Below, one piece after another: positions 1 to 12,245 of a stretch of DNA of 64,000 bases. The DNA lies in NCBI GenBank assembly GCA_964019055.1, contig OZ025207.1:12431590-12495589 (forward strand). Direction: 5' to 3'. This DNA comes from Anthopleura xanthogrammica. Its lineage: Eukaryota; Cnidaria; Anthozoa; Actiniaria; Actiniidae. How positions within the stretch are numbered: the first letter of the stretch is position 1; every line of letters starts with the position of its first letter. The notes beneath the pieces were generated by a model that saw only the letters and a program-made list of their open reading frames with translations, had not been told where the DNA came from and made no database searches. Made by a program: the position numbers and the translations under genes.

Positions 1-300
1 TCTCCACGCCCTTTTTGGACTTACAAAAAAAAATACCTCCCCGAGGTCCTACCAGCACCAAGTCTCACTACCCCGGTAGACCAGGACCAGGCAGTACTTA
101 CTGTCCCGACAAGAGCCATCTTATGAAACCACAACCAGTTGGCTGCTCTGAAGATGAACACTGTCAATAGGGATATCAGACTCTGAAACCCCATACAGAT
201 TCTTGAGAGTACCTCGATGGCAAAGCCAGCCTTTATACTGTGAGGGTCAGTGCAAGTACGAGTCTTACAAGATAACCATTCCCCACTACCCATAGGTTTT
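1..300 (-). repeat. Diverged inverted duplicate of 2540-2810
   Basis: Read on the minus strand, this stretch lines up with the plus strand of 2540-2810. Both share a block beginning near cttgcact, a block containing cttcagagcag or ccagagcag, and a closing block around tggtgctg-taggacctcg followed by ggaggta, which looks like a splice donor. An open frame of 90 codons runs through it on the minus strand, but the open frame in the partner copy differs, so coding is doubtful. It may be an old exon-bearing duplication or two copies of a transposable element. I do not recognise a protein family. Confidence 0.45.
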
Positions 301-1302
301 ACTGCACAACAGTGATGTATATCTTAGAGTGGTGTGATAAATAGACTTAATGCGGTATTCAGACTCCCATAAAGTGTATGTGATTATCAACCTGGTTTGC
401 GAAGACTAAAATAACGAAGTTTCTAGGCTACTAAACTTGTGAAAAATGAGCTGGTCTATCCCGAAAAGGAAACTACCAACATGTAATTTAATATGAAAAA
501 CTAAGCCGAAGTCCTTGGGTGTTAATGTATTTATGAATTCATCACATGACCATCAACTAAGTCCATAATTAATTCCATATCTGCTAGGGGACTGGGCCTA
601 TAACTAATTCAGTATCTCCTAGGTTACCAGACCTATAATTAATTCAGTATCTCCTAGGTTACCAGAACTATGATTTTTTGACTTAAAATGTAATGAAAGT
701 GTTAAGAGGACTAAGTTTATATTACATCTTGAACCACGAAAACACTTCACATCTAAAGATCCGTATCATAAGGTAAGGCCAATATAGCATTTTAGGAGAG
801 GATTTTGATCAACTCATTACCAATCAAATAAATCAAATATTTTCCACATGACTGTTGGTTGCTAAAGCCCTAGTTTTTATCTGTGTTAGATACTAAACCT
901 ATGATTCCTTCATATATATCTTACGATTCAGTTCTTGAGAGGTTTAAACATTATTTTAACAGAGTAGATTTCATGAAGGGAATAAATAGATACAGGATTA
1001 ACAGAATGCAATAAAGTAATGGGAAACCATTCCAATGTCAGGACATGTCGTGCCGTCTAACATGCTAAGAATCATATGAAATCTACTCTATTAATGTTAC
1101 ACTAAGGGAAACTGAGCTGTTATAGATATTCAATGGTTACATTCTCGTCCTTACAAAAAGTTTTCATTTGTTTAGCACATATTATTCTAATAGCTATAGA
1201 AAATCTAAAGAGCCTCCGGTTTATCCCTAGTCAATTATTTCACATGGTAGATGTGACCTCTGCATGTTTTTCTTATGTTTATCTTGTGTTTATTTCCTAA
1301 GA

Positions 1303-2342
1303 TCAGTTTTTTCACCAGCAAAACAACTTCTTTATAGAAGGAAATGAGTAGTAAATAAGTAGTGAGAGATGAAATATTTACACTGTCGATATTTGCATTT
1401 CAAAATTATAAGCAACTACATGTATCGCAATGAACTGCATCACATTTGAACTCCAAACAAGTTTTGAATTTTCTGCCAATGTTAAAATTGTCAAGTATTT
1501 TGTTTCAAAATGTTTCAAATTTGGACAGCTTGTGCATATAATACAAGTGCTTTGGACATATTAATTCATAGTAAAACAACTCTTGGTTTCACTTGTAATA
1601 ATAGTTTCATTTCATTCAAGTCTAATGGTTTCTTGAATGTGAGGTATGGTGTATGAATTCCATTCCTTGATGGCTCACCTCCTCTATTCATTCATTTTCC
1701 ATTTCACATTTGCCTTGTTTGGCTTGGATTTATTTGTTTGCACTTTTTGTGTATTATTTCAGAATTATGCACAGCTGATTTGTGTTTTTTTCCATTTGAA
1801 ATGCTTTAACTTTTACCAAAAAACTTGTTTTGTAGCATTACTTTATCAAAAAAAGAAAATTGCTTTCCTGTTGAGTTTTGAACCAAGTATTTTTTTAAAT
1901 TATCAAACTTGAATTTGAAATAAGTTGACAGTGCTGAATTTTTACAAATATTTCCAATTCTCTTAAATTGAAATTTCTTTTTCCCAACGAAATTGTGTAT
2001 TGAATTGAAAACAGGTTTTGTTAAGACCTCAGTTTCATGAAAAATGTAGAATTTGAAAGTAGACTTTTCTTTCTAAACCGTTTTAGTTAGATTATTGTGT
2101 GTTCAATGCTGCTTGAGAAAGTCTACTTTTATGATGGAAAAGAAAAGAAAGGAATTTTGAATTATTCTGCCTTTTGTTTTGTATTTTTTACATTTTGATT
2201 ATAACAGAAAAATTATTTCTTTATTTTTTTTTGTTTCACTTCGTTATTTCATTTTGTATTTTTTGGCAACATTTAGGTTTTAATTTTAGAAAATGTTTAG
2301 GGTTAAGAAACTGAGGTCTTGTTTTGCTGGTGAAAAAACTTA
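1303..2342. repeat. Nested palindromic element, ~1.04 kb
   Basis: The outer ends are inverted copies of agttttttcaccagcaaaac (1305-1324 and 2321-2340). Inside, a block reading aagacctcagtttc at about 2024-2037 is inverted at about 2307-2320, and a further pair (gtagactttt / aaagtctac) lies at about 2060 and 2118. The interior is very AT-rich with no convincing gene. This is the layout of a non-autonomous foldback or MITE-like DNA element. Confidence 0.55.
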
Positions 2343-2539
2343 TTAAATTACAATCCTATGATAGAACCTTGTGATATCAGTCTAGCCGAACATCATTAAT
2401 GCAAGATTAGGTCACCTAGAAATGATTCAACTTCTAGTCTTCCCAGGTTGATACTCTACTTGTATGGAAGTCTGAATGGTGTCTTATGCAAGTCTATTGA
2501 GCACACCACCCCAAAATTATCACTGCTGTACACACCCAT

Positions 2540-2810
2540 GAATAGTGAGATATGATTACCTATGCTCCTACTTGCACTAACCTTCACAGTGACCGGCATT
2601 CATGCCAACGGCGCACTCCCTTCAAATCTGCAGAGGGCCATCACCTGGTATCCTTACCGACAACCTTCACCTCCAGAGCAGTCATCTGATCAAAGCCTCA
2701 AGGTTAGACTCTGCCGAGAGCAGCAATGTTGTACCACCTTTATTGGTTTCCTGGCCTGGTGGGGCAGCTTCTCTGATTGGTGCTGATAGGACCTCGTGGG
2801 AGGTATGAAG
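2540..2810 (+). repeat. Plus-strand partner of the 1-300 duplicate
   Basis: Two overlapping open frames run here (2562-2786 and 2602-2808), and the block ends in gggag followed by gtatga, a plausible splice donor. Similarity to the reverse complement of 1-300 extends across most of the block. Because the two copies keep different frames open, I treat it as a repeat rather than a supported exon. Confidence 0.4.
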
Positions 2811-2848
2811 TGTATTTCATTTTTCTGGTGTACAAATAATAAATGATA

Positions 2849-3425
2849 ATAATATTAGATATAGGAGAGTGTTTCTTCTAACTAGCAGAGTTCTCAGTAG
2901 ATTTTAAAATGGTTTCATTTTGTGATTAAATTTTGAAAATACCTTAATAATTTGTATAAATAAAGAAACATTTGTTTTTTTGAGAGTAACAACCACAGTT
3001 TTTTTGTTTTTTTGCTTTTACTGAGAACCCTGTACTAGTTGCAAAAATCTAGAGTAATTCTGACAGTTTTGGAATTTTTTTAAATAATTTTGTTCCAGGA
3101 AAAATTAGCCCAATTTGGTTTCCTTATCACAGGGTTTGTGCAAGAACCTCAGAAGCTATTCAAGTGTGTTTCAGGAGTATTCAAGGTGTGCCATCAAGGA
3201 GAGATGTTTCAATGTTTGAATTAGTGATATTCTTTTTACAAAAAATTGCATATATTCCAAGTTAAGTTATTCCTAAAAAAAAATGATAGTCTCTTGAATA
3301 CTCCTTGAAACGTCAAATATAATTGTGACTTAAAATTGTAGTCTAGAGAGAAAATAATCTATTTTCAAAGAGTTAAGGAGCTGCACAAACCCTGTTATCA
3401 ATGCCACACTCTCCTATATCTAATA
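2849..3425. repeat. Foldback element with 22-bp inverted ends
   Basis: The ends are perfect inverted copies: aatattagatataggagagt at about 2850 and its complement at about 3404-3425. A second nested pair (agggtttgtgcaag near 3131, gctgcacaaaccct near 3372) and a third (ttcaggagtattcaag near 3171, cttgaatactccttgaa near 3294) lie inside. No open frame fills it. It has the form of a non-autonomous DNA transposon. Confidence 0.6.
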
Positions 3426-3980
3426 TTATAGCTGGAAGACTGGCTGTTAAACAAAAACTATTAATGAAAATGACTTTTACTCTGTTTTCAATTGAGTAGT
3501 TATTAAATATTGATTTGAAGATATAATTTGTATTTATTTATTTATTTTCTACATTTGGTTTTGTTTTTTCCTTTTTTCAGCTTTAAATAGGCTATAAATA
3601 CGATATATATTTGTTTTTTGTTTACTAAACTTATGAAAAAATTAATGAAAACAAAGAAATTAATTGTGTGATTTTGGAGTGCTATTAAGTTTTATAGAGA
3701 TTTTTGATTTTCATAATATGAACTATTTGTGAAAATTGCTAGGTTTTTTTTTTTGTTAATATTTTTTCCATCAAAATATATTTCGATTCTAATGAAAAAT
3801 TAATTCTTGTTAGCCAGTCCTCCAGCAACCTACTTTAAATTTTTTTTTTTTCTATTTCATTTTTTTTCTTTTTTTTTTTTTTGTTCCAATTTGCCTATTT
3901 TTTTCCCCTCCTTTTTATTAGATTTTTTTCCTTTTTCCTGTTCTATTTAGTTGTCTTCTTCTGTTTTTTCTTCTTCACAG

Positions 3981-4099
3981 CTTCATACGTAGGTCAGAGT
4001 ATTTCTGCTCTCATCTTTGGTGGAACCTTTGTGCTCATTATGACAGACTTGTTGCTTCTGGAAATACAAGGAATAAAACAATCAGTCAACTGTATTTAA
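3981..4099 (+). CDS. Possible 3'-terminal exon of an unidentified membrane protein
   Basis: A long pyrimidine tract ending ttcttcttcacag precedes 39 open codons and a TAA stop. AATAAA signals follow at 4136-4141 and 4176-4181, the expected layout of a last exon. The peptide starts SYVGQSIS and contains a strongly hydrophobic segment (ALIFGGTFVLIMTDLLLL) that could be a membrane span. No upstream exon with matching phase was found, and I do not recognise the family. It could also be a chance frame in AT-rich DNA. Confidence 0.3.
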
Positions 4100-4353
4100 C
4101 CTACATCCTAAAGGAAAATAAGCCCATTTGATGGAAATAAATGTCATGTATATGATGTGTGAGTCTGTGACTGTAAATAAAAGGTTTTTTTAAAACAATT
4201 CTTGTCAGATGCTTGAATTAAAACTATTCCTTGCAATGATATCAATATGTTTTTTGGGAAAGCATTTTAAATTTCACTTCCCTTTGCTTTCCCCTTTTGT
4301 TGGAAAATGAATAAAGTTCCCCATTTCAATTCTCCATTGCATTTCTTATCCTT

Positions 4354-4423
4354 TACTGCGATTCTCAATATTCTGCAAACTCAGACATTTCAATGGTTTG
4401 TTGTTAAATTGGTTTTTTGCTGT
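4354..4423 (+). repeat. Interspersed repeat shared with 53956-54022
   Basis: About 70 bp, running from ttactgcgattctcaatatt to the stretch around ttgttgttaaattggtttt, recurs in the same orientation near 53956-54022 with a few differences. It is a fragment of a dispersed repeat of unknown type. Confidence 0.6.
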
Positions 4424-4964
4424 GTTTTTCAGAAAAAGATGCTGCCTCTCTCAATGTCCAGTTGCTTGTCTTATAACAGTGCTTGAGAGTGTTAATAAAG
4501 GGCTAAACTTACCAATCTGTCACTGTGTGCTGGTCAAGGCTTGTCAGACTATTGTTACAACCAAGAACAGGAATCCTGCTGGTTCTGTAGACAAGCTGGT
4601 GAAGAAAATCACAAGTACATAATTAGCATATGGTTGGTAAGGTGTTCAACTACTTTATCTTATCTAACACTATAGAGTACTTCAGACGGTGTAGATCTTC
4701 AGATCCAAACCAGGTGCAAGGTTGATAATGGGGAGTGAAGGATAATGGGGAGTGAAGGAGAACAGTAAAACTATCATTGCCGCAGTAGGTATAAAATTGG
4801 CAAGAAATAGGAGATGTAAGAAGTGTTTGCAAATATTTCCTTCAAGTCAGCTATATCGAAAGGTAAGATGTAACCATAACCCCCTCATCAAAATATATAT
4901 CCATTGAAGAAGATTATAGCAGGACGATTTTTTTGCAATCTTATGTGGCTAAAAAGGTAGGTGT

Positions 4965-5100
4965 AGGCCCTTTGCAGCATGTCAGAATGCAGATCAATTT
5001 AGAGGACAGAACAATAGGTTCCATATTCTCAGGAGATTGAAATTCTAGTTTTGTCTTCCAAATTGAGCTGCTTTGACTTCACATGAAAGGGGTCTATCAA
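4965..5100. mobile_element. Short palindromic MITE, family C copy 1
   Basis: An inverted-repeat element of about 135 bp whose arms contain ccctttgcagcatgtc and a run matching caatttagaggac / gtcttccaaattgagctgc. Related copies lie at 13500-13635 and 14136-14268, with a single arm at 50528-50575. It has no coding capacity. Confidence 0.6.
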
Positions 5101-5184
5101 GTAATCTTCTAGACCAGGGTACATGTTGTACATTATATTACTGTACCTACCTAATGGTTCCACCATGGTCTCCTTCAGTAAACA

Positions 5185-5570
5185 GGTACGGTAAGGTTAC
5201 AGTATCATCTGGTGGTGACATAGAATGCTGCTGCAATATAGTGCAGGTGCAGCGCATATCATCTGGTAGATGTCTGTAGGACATCGTGGGTAAAATGACA
5301 TAGAATGTCACCACAGTCTCTTGTAGTAAACCAGGTAAAGCTACAGTACATATCATCTGGTAGATATCTGTAGGACATCATGGGTAAAATGACATAGAAT
5401 GTCACCACAGTCTCTTGTAGTAAACCAGGTAAAGCTATAGTACATATCATCTGATAGATATCTGTAGGACATCATGGGTAAAATGACATAGAATGTCACC
5501 ACATTCTCTTGTAGTAAACCAGGTAAAGCTACAGTACTTATCATGTGATAGATATCTGTAGGACATTAGT
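5185..5570. repeat. 94-bp tandem array, about four units
   Basis: Units begin at ggacatc near 5279, 5373, 5467 and 5561, a strict 94-bp period, with a more diverged unit before 5279. Each unit holds gtcaccaca, ttgtagtaaaccaggtaaag and tatcatctg. Short open frames on the minus strand repeat with the array and are not genes. Confidence 0.85.
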
Positions 5571-5579
5571 GTAGATGTT

Positions 5580-8180
5580 GACGAGTGTAGTAACTATGTT
5601 GTTGCCATTCTTTCATATTTCTTCCTCATGGTCTCCTTGTTTTGATAGAGGTAGAGACATTGTTCATTACCAAGCCGTCCAATGACATACTTGTGTCTTG
5701 TTTGTCAACATGTCTTGTTTGAGGCTTGTATCAAGTGATATTTAGTTTCTTCTCATCTTCTAACACAATCAGTGTCAGGTAGAGTGATATGGACTTGTGC
5801 TTCATATTCACGTATAATGCCATAGATTTTGCTGGCTGATATTGCCAGTGGATAATGTTTTTAACATCTTGGTAACTGCAAAGGAAAAATATTAATGATA
5901 AATAATTGATATTCTGCTATGGGGACGGGGGTGGGTGGGGCTTGTTCCAAGAAATTTGTACAAAAAAATATTTCTAAACTAACAAATAGACTAAAATAAG
6001 CTACGTGTTCGACAAGCTACGTGTTCCAAGCAGAAAAAAAAAGAAAAGCAGAACCCTAAACACGAGAAACGAAACGCAAAGACATCTTGGTCGTCACGTG
6101 TTCCCAACTCTTCGATGTTAAAACACTGAAAATCGCGGTAAAAATAAAATAATGCTTACCATCCATGACTGCTGTATATTATTTACTATCTTAGGATAAA
6201 TATTACTCCAATAAAGCTGATTTTAATGCAAAATTCAGCTTGAAATATCGAAGACATTTCTGGACCAAAAACGTGGTCTTCGACGTGTGAAATATGCAAA
6301 TGTCACAAGACTGAGGTGGACTGGGAACTATGTCAGACCCGCGAGGATCCCGCGGGATCATCTCCCCTCTGTACTACATTGTTATTTTTCTTTCCCTTTT
6401 TCTTTCTTTCTTTTTTTTTTATTAAGTATTTTTACTCTTCCGTTTTTTAATATTTTGTTTTTTTCTTCCTTTTTCCTGTCCCTTTTCTTTCTTTTCGTTT
6501 CCTTTTTAATTTCCCTTCCATTTCTTCTTCTACTTTCTCTTTCTCTCCATTCAATTTAATTTCTTATCTAATGAAATCAGCAAAAACGAAGAAATAAATC
6601 AAAATATATAAATCATAAAAAGTAAAAATTCATTACATATGAATTATGGGATCCCTGTGGTGTGCTAAAGTGACAAAAGGTAAAGTATTGGGATCCCTGT
6701 GGTAAAGCAACACAGGGCTCCCAGTCTTATGGGATCACATTGGTTTTTAGTCAACTGAAAAAGGAATCAGTTAAACATTGGCAGGAATAAAACGGGGGAC
6801 CATGCACACCCATGATCAGTGTCACTCATGACCTCAGAGCCCTCGCTGTCATTCTAACTGCACATGCTTGACAATATTACTGCCCATGCTCAATGAAACA
6901 TTTTAGCCATTCACAGCTTGCAGCTCTTGAAATTCTAGGGTTTCCCAGAGTCTCCGGCATTTTGTCAAGTATGCGCAGTAAGAATGAAAGGAAAGAGTGA
7001 GGTTTTTATTGAGTTTAGATGTGGGTGGATCTAAAATAGAAAATCATTGTGCTCCCCCCAAGTACCTTGAGTTTATTCATATTTATTTATTTCAAAAATT
7101 ACCATTTCTGAGGGCCGAATGTGGAGTAAATAATTTTTTTCAAAAAAATCTATGTATACTTTTGATTATGATGGGCTTCCTGTGTTATGCGGGCTCCAGC
7201 AGTGACACAGGAAACCCAATTTATATCAAATTTGAACTCGTTTTTCTCCTCATTCCAATAACATTTCAAAACTATCCTATAAACGAAGTTATACGACGCA
7301 TCTATAGAGCTAACGTATGTTTTAGTTTCATTAAGCTTTTTTAAGCTAAATTATCAATGATAAGCTGAATAAATTACAAAACTTAATAAAATAAAAAATG
7401 TTGTTAACCTTTGTGTGAGGGATCTTGGGATCCCTGTGGTGAAATAAGACACAGGGTTCCCAAAGTTTTTCATTTTCAATGAAGCACGGATCTGTCAATT
7501 ATTTTTTTTGTGAATTTTTCAAACATTTCAATTTGGTTTATTTGTTTCCTATTTCCATATCACGTGTCATTCCCTTAGATATGATATTTTATCGCTAATA
7601 ATCTTGATCATTAATGTGAATAAATGTTAGTCATATCTTAGTCCAGAACGTCTCATGCAGAAAACAGTAACACCTTTAGAGTTAAATGGTCTGAACGATT
7701 ATCATATGAAAATACGGCAGCTTTTGATTCTAGTCTGATATACACGCGTGTAAACGTGAGTTAACGAAATATGCAAACAGAGAGAAGATAAGCGAAGTAA
7801 AACCAACCAGGCGAATTAAGCCGTGAAAGGGATTTTTAAAAAAACATGAAAAACGAATCCATGCGGAACTTTACAATAATGGAACTAACGATGCTGTTAC
7901 AACATACTATCTCTAAATATGCCCTGTTTAGTGTTAAAAACAAAGTTTGTACTTGCTAAATTATAGCTTTACATATAAATGAATAAATAGAGCTTACCTA
8001 TTATGGTCTGAGATAAGAAACATCAAGATTTTGTAAAGAATTGCTGGCGAAGAAACAGCGAACATGTTCCCTTAAACGCCTCCATCAACGCGAACCAACT
8101 GAATAAAATATTCAACGTGCGCTTTCTTGTATACAAAAACCCGCTACCGTGCGTGAAAACACGAAAATATGTATGGCATG
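5580..8180. other. No gene seen; AT-rich intergenic DNA
   Basis: No exon-like frame with good splice sites was found. The motif gggatccctgtggt recurs at about 6650, 6691 and 7430, with acacaggg(c/t)tccca nearby as an inverted partner, so 6640-7470 probably holds a degraded element. The open frames at 6287-6559 and 6997-7344 are low-complexity and match no family I know. Confidence 0.5.
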
Positions 8181-8221
8181 CATTAATTAATTAGTAATTA
8201 ATTGCTCATTAATATTCATGT

Positions 8222-8530
8222 CATTAGTACTAACCCTAGCATGTTGCACCTGAAACCATCTTGTTAACCCTAACCCTAGCCAGTTTTTTGGCCATCCATG
8301 GTTTGGGGTAGGGTTAGTGCTAGGGTTGGGGTTAGCGATAGAGTTAACCCTAACCCTAGCCAGTTATTTGGCCACCCATGGTTTGGGGTAGGGTTAGTGC
8401 TAGGGTTAGGGTAAGCGATAGAGTTAACCCTAACCCTAGCCAGTTATTTGGCCACCCATGGTTTGGGGTAGGGTTAGTGCTAGGGTTAGGGTTAGCACTT
8501 TCGCCAACCCTAACACTAATGGGTTTTGAC
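8222..8530. repeat. TTAGGG/CCCTAA-rich tandem repeat
   Basis: Three units of about 75 bp each hold ccctaaccctagccagtta, ggccacccatggtttggg and tagggttagtgctagggtta. The telomere-type hexamer is present on both strands within each unit, making each a hairpin. It is an interstitial telomere-like or satellite tract, not a chromosome end, since unique sequence continues on both sides. Confidence 0.75.
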
Positions 8531-8783
8531 AAGAACCCTTAATCCCAACCGTGGTTAGGGTTTAATATATTGAAGATGGTTCCCAAAAAAAATTAAGAAA
8601 AAAGATAGGAAAAATGTAATGTCATTATTGAATATATTATGAATAATTAATAAATGTAAATATATAAAATAAATAGAATGAGAAAGTCATTTAGTTTAGG
8701 AAAGGGTAAAAAATACTATCAAAAAATATCAAGATTAATAATAAGAAAAAGATAGCATTAAAATAATTATAAGAAAAAATTTA

Positions 8784-8855
8784 GCAGTCGGGAATCGAAC
8801 CCTAAACTCCTGCTTCCCAGCCGCTCATTCGTCCTTTAGACCACCCGTGTAGACC
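8784..8855 (-). pseudogene. tRNA-like sequence (pol III A and B boxes)
   Basis: On the minus strand there is a B box, ggttcgattcc, with an A-box match, tggtctaaagg, about 45 bases upstream: the spacing of a tRNA gene. The expected acceptor stem (ggtctac against the 3' end gactgc) does not pair well and the anticodon stem is weak. I therefore read it as a decayed tRNA gene or the head of a tRNA-derived SINE. Confidence 0.45.
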
Positions 8856-9659
8856 TTTTACAATAAGAACCGGGAAAAGTGTTAAAACTATCCATGTGCT
8901 GTTGGACACAGAACGATGTCCACTTTTTTTGCGTCAAATTTACCACTAATTCCCTCTAATATTTTGGTTAATTGGAGTTAGATTAGGCAAAAAAAGATAA
9001 ATAAAAGTATTGAAAAAAGTTTGGAAAGAAGACAAAATCGAAAAATGTAACACTTGCAAAGTACGTCCATTCCTCCCTCCATCCAACCGGTAGACTATCT
9101 AACTTTCTCATAACGTTTTATGTCAAAATTATGCTATAAATACTGTAAGTTTAAATGCGATGTAAAATCAAAGCGTTTTATTTGAATTTTTAGGAATGGA
9201 AGAAATATTACTCAAGGCAATGACACGTAGATTGATCTGTAAATACGAGACTTACTTTTTGAGGACCTTGTTGTACTTGATCTTCATCCAGCGCGGTAGA
9301 CAGTTGAACTGTAACGACACTGTTTATGAAGTCTGGAGGGTAATCTCCATAAGAATGGACCGCGCATTACCATCTATTGATCTTTTCCCTTTGGGAGGAA
9401 TATTTCTCACTACAAAATTGTTTTCCCCTGAGTATTATTTCTTTCTCATTATGTAATGCTTGAGAAAATGTGAATAGAAAAAACACAATGAAAACAAGCT
9501 TTAAGTAAAAATCTCTTTTATTGTGTTCGATTATTACTTACCTTTATTAAATTCACGAAGGAATCCAGAAATAAATAGAACAAAACAGCCCTTCCCTCCC
9601 CTCCGTCCACTCGAATATTGCGTCTTTTTGTGTCATGTGCGATTGACATGAAAGTATCA

Positions 9660-9955
9660 TCCTGCTACCATAGTAACCATATCTAACACTGTCTCTGATT
9701 GGCTATAAACGCGCTAATAACATAAATGTAGTATTCATATCCAAAGCTACCTCTGATTGGCTGGAGGTGCGCTGGTAGCATAAAGGAAGCATTAATATAT
9801 ATAATGGTACCTCTAATTGGCAAGAAGCGCACTGTCAACAATACATAAATGTAACATATCTAACGGTACCTCTGATTGGCTGGAGGCCCGCTAGCTGTTA
9901 AGCAACCATATATAACGTTACATCCGATTGGTAAGAGACGCGCTGTCTCGGAAAA
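9660..9955. repeat. ~60-bp degenerate tandem array with CCAAT boxes
   Basis: Five diverged units each carry a form of ctctgattggctggaggcgc (inverted CCAAT box) and a cgcgct block, spaced about 60 bp, separated by AT-rich stretches with aacata and taacggtac. Whether the CCAAT motifs act as promoter elements is unknown; no start codon of a recognised gene follows. Confidence 0.6.
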
Positions 9956-10289
9956 GGGAGGTGTGAGGCTCAGAGCACGAAACACACTGGAGTCAACTAG
10001 ATATTTTTCCTTTATTCCATACTGTACTCTATGGCGTCTTTATTCTACAATATATTATGTTATATTATATTATATTATACAAGAAAGCTTCACAATAACT
10101 CTTCTATACAACTAATACATGTACAAGCGCTTTTCATACTAAGCAAACGATAAATAATTTAGATATTAAGTTACATTAATATTAACGCATAAGAATACAT
10201 AATTATGTACAAGATTAACGTATATTTAGTATTACTATCAATGTGATTGTCGGCGCGCTCTCGGGATTGCGTCGTGTAAAGAAACGACG

Positions 10290-10485
10290 CGAGAAAAACG
10301 TACTGCGCATGTTCGGGAAATACGAAGTCAAACTCTAGACAATGTTTTTAAACGAGAATAACATGAAATCATTAGCTAACATCAAAACCGGTACAGATTC
10401 TAAAATTCCATTATTCTATTAAGCTTACGTTATTTTCTTGCACATTTTCCGAACATGCGCAGTACGTTTTCCCCGAGATTTATGC
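10290..10485. repeat. Short inverted-repeat element
   Basis: Arms containing aaaacgtactgcgcatgttc (near 10295) and gaacatgcgcagtacgtttt (near 10452) are inverted copies flanking about 130 bp of AT-rich DNA. The size and layout fit a MITE. Confidence 0.6.
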
Positions 10486-11107
10486 TCGGGGCCACTCGGA
10501 AAGTACTCGGCGAGTACTCGGGAAAATCACACAAAATTTCCCAAACATGGCTACCGCTATTTTCCATATTCATGCATTAAAACTAATAAAATAAAATATC
10601 ATGATTCCACACAAAGAAACATGCGTTTGAAACTGGCTTTTTAAAAAAAGGCTTATGATTCCTTATTTATGTGTGCTTTCTCTACTTCAGAACTAGTGGA
10701 TTTTGAAAGGTCTTTGAGATCCAAGCAGAAGTCAGCATCACCCTTGCTGACAAACAAACCATCAAATATTTATAAACACTATTGATACTTAAGAATATTT
10801 GATATGAATTTTTACAGTGAACAAACGAGCAAAGGATCTTTGGACCTTTAAATGAGAGACTTTTGTTTCCCCATTTCATATCTTATCTTAATATTGAGTA
10901 TGATGTCTTTCTTTCTCGGTAATTCTCTGAAGATATGCTTCAAATTAGTTATACTGATCTGGTCTTGTTTTATGATCAGTTTTTACTCAACACACACACT
11001 TATTTGTCCCAATATTCTCGACATACAATCCTGTTTGTCAGTTGAGTAATCTTATTCTAGAGATGTTTGAAGTGGGAAAACATTACGCCTCCAAAAAGTG
11101 GCTATTA

Positions 11108-11290
11108 CAGGGGCGGATTTCAGTGAAATTGTTTTAGGATGTTGGGGGTGGTGGGACGAATGTTTTTAATATCAGATCAATTTTTCAGAGGGGAATAAAT
11201 TCCTCTAAATTCACAAATCTACCTTGTTTCTAGGTATAGGGTTTGCACTTTCACCCCACCCCTCCCCCTACAGTATCCGCCCCTGTCATT
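11108..11290. mobile_element. MITE with acaggggcggat ends
   Basis: The left end acaggggcggat and right end atccgcccctgt are inverted copies, with a G-rich left and C-rich right arm. Similar ends occur at 49971 (acaggggcggatcc) and at 61156-61275 (acaggggtggat / ggatccgcccctg), so this is a dispersed family. Confidence 0.6.
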
Positions 11291-12164
11291 CAAACCACTA
11301 GCCTGAAGCAATAGAACATTACCTCAAAAGCTTTGCTTTCTACAATTTTTGTTCTGCAATAAAGCGCTAGCGAAACTGCATGTGACGTCATATCCGCCAT
11401 CTTGGATGAATGGAATGAATTGTCGTTGACGATATCTTTCATAATTGGCCCATTTCATAATGATGTCAGATGTAAACAATATGTTGTTCAGCTGGGAGGC
11501 GCGGAATTACTAAAATGTGACAAAAGCTTTTTGTCTTTGATATGACATTTTCCTCTTCTGCTGATTTTTTTGCCTTTTTTTTTTTCATGATACTGGTTTG
11601 TTTTGACATCATTATACAATAGTCCTCAGGATAAGGCTAACAGGAAAATATAAAACAAATGCGCAAAACTTTTGGCTTCAACGTGTGCGCAACAGCGTGA
11701 CGAGACAAGTTGCAAAAAAAGGAAGTTCAACTGAAATTCGAGGGTTTTCCCCTCACAAATTTCAAATTGCGCCGTGTATCTTCCTCGTGAAACTAGTCTC
11801 GAAACCTCCGTTGAACACAATTTCAGCTAAACGTTTCACTGCGTGATAGAGCAAGGCATTCCCCTAAATGTGTCTTTTTCTGTTTAGCCTCATCATTTTC
11901 GAGTGATTTCAAGAGCAGTCTATACCATTCAGTATGGCACCCTTACATTAATATTTTTATCTTGAAAAGGCTGTAAAAAGTATAATCGACTGCTCCTCTA
12001 ATTACCTTCTCTTATGGCTCTCCTAGATAGAACCTGATAGTGCCACGCACAGGTATCAATCCATGGCTATATCAATGGGAAGTCTTTAAAATTATCATTG
12101 CTGATTGTTCAATATGTTGTCTCTCTAAGCCTGGTTCCAATAATCCCAGTCATTTGAATTGCGC

Positions 12165-12245
12165 ACTTTGGTACTCTTTGGTACACTTTGGTACACTTTG
12201 GTACACTTTGGTACTCTTTGGTACTCTTTGGTACACTTTGGTTTT
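12165..12245. repeat. Decamer minisatellite (tttggtacac)n
   Basis: About eight 10-bp units alternating tttggtacac and tttggtactc. It lies just downstream of the CMIP stop codon, in the presumed 3' untranslated region. An ATTAAA polyadenylation-like hexamer on the minus strand (12243-12248) overlaps its edge. Confidence 0.85.

Noticed and set aside
4433..4622. Exon-like frame after tgtttttcag
   Set aside because: The preceding sequence is part of a dispersed repeat also at 53956, and the peptide matched no family; not enough to call a gene.
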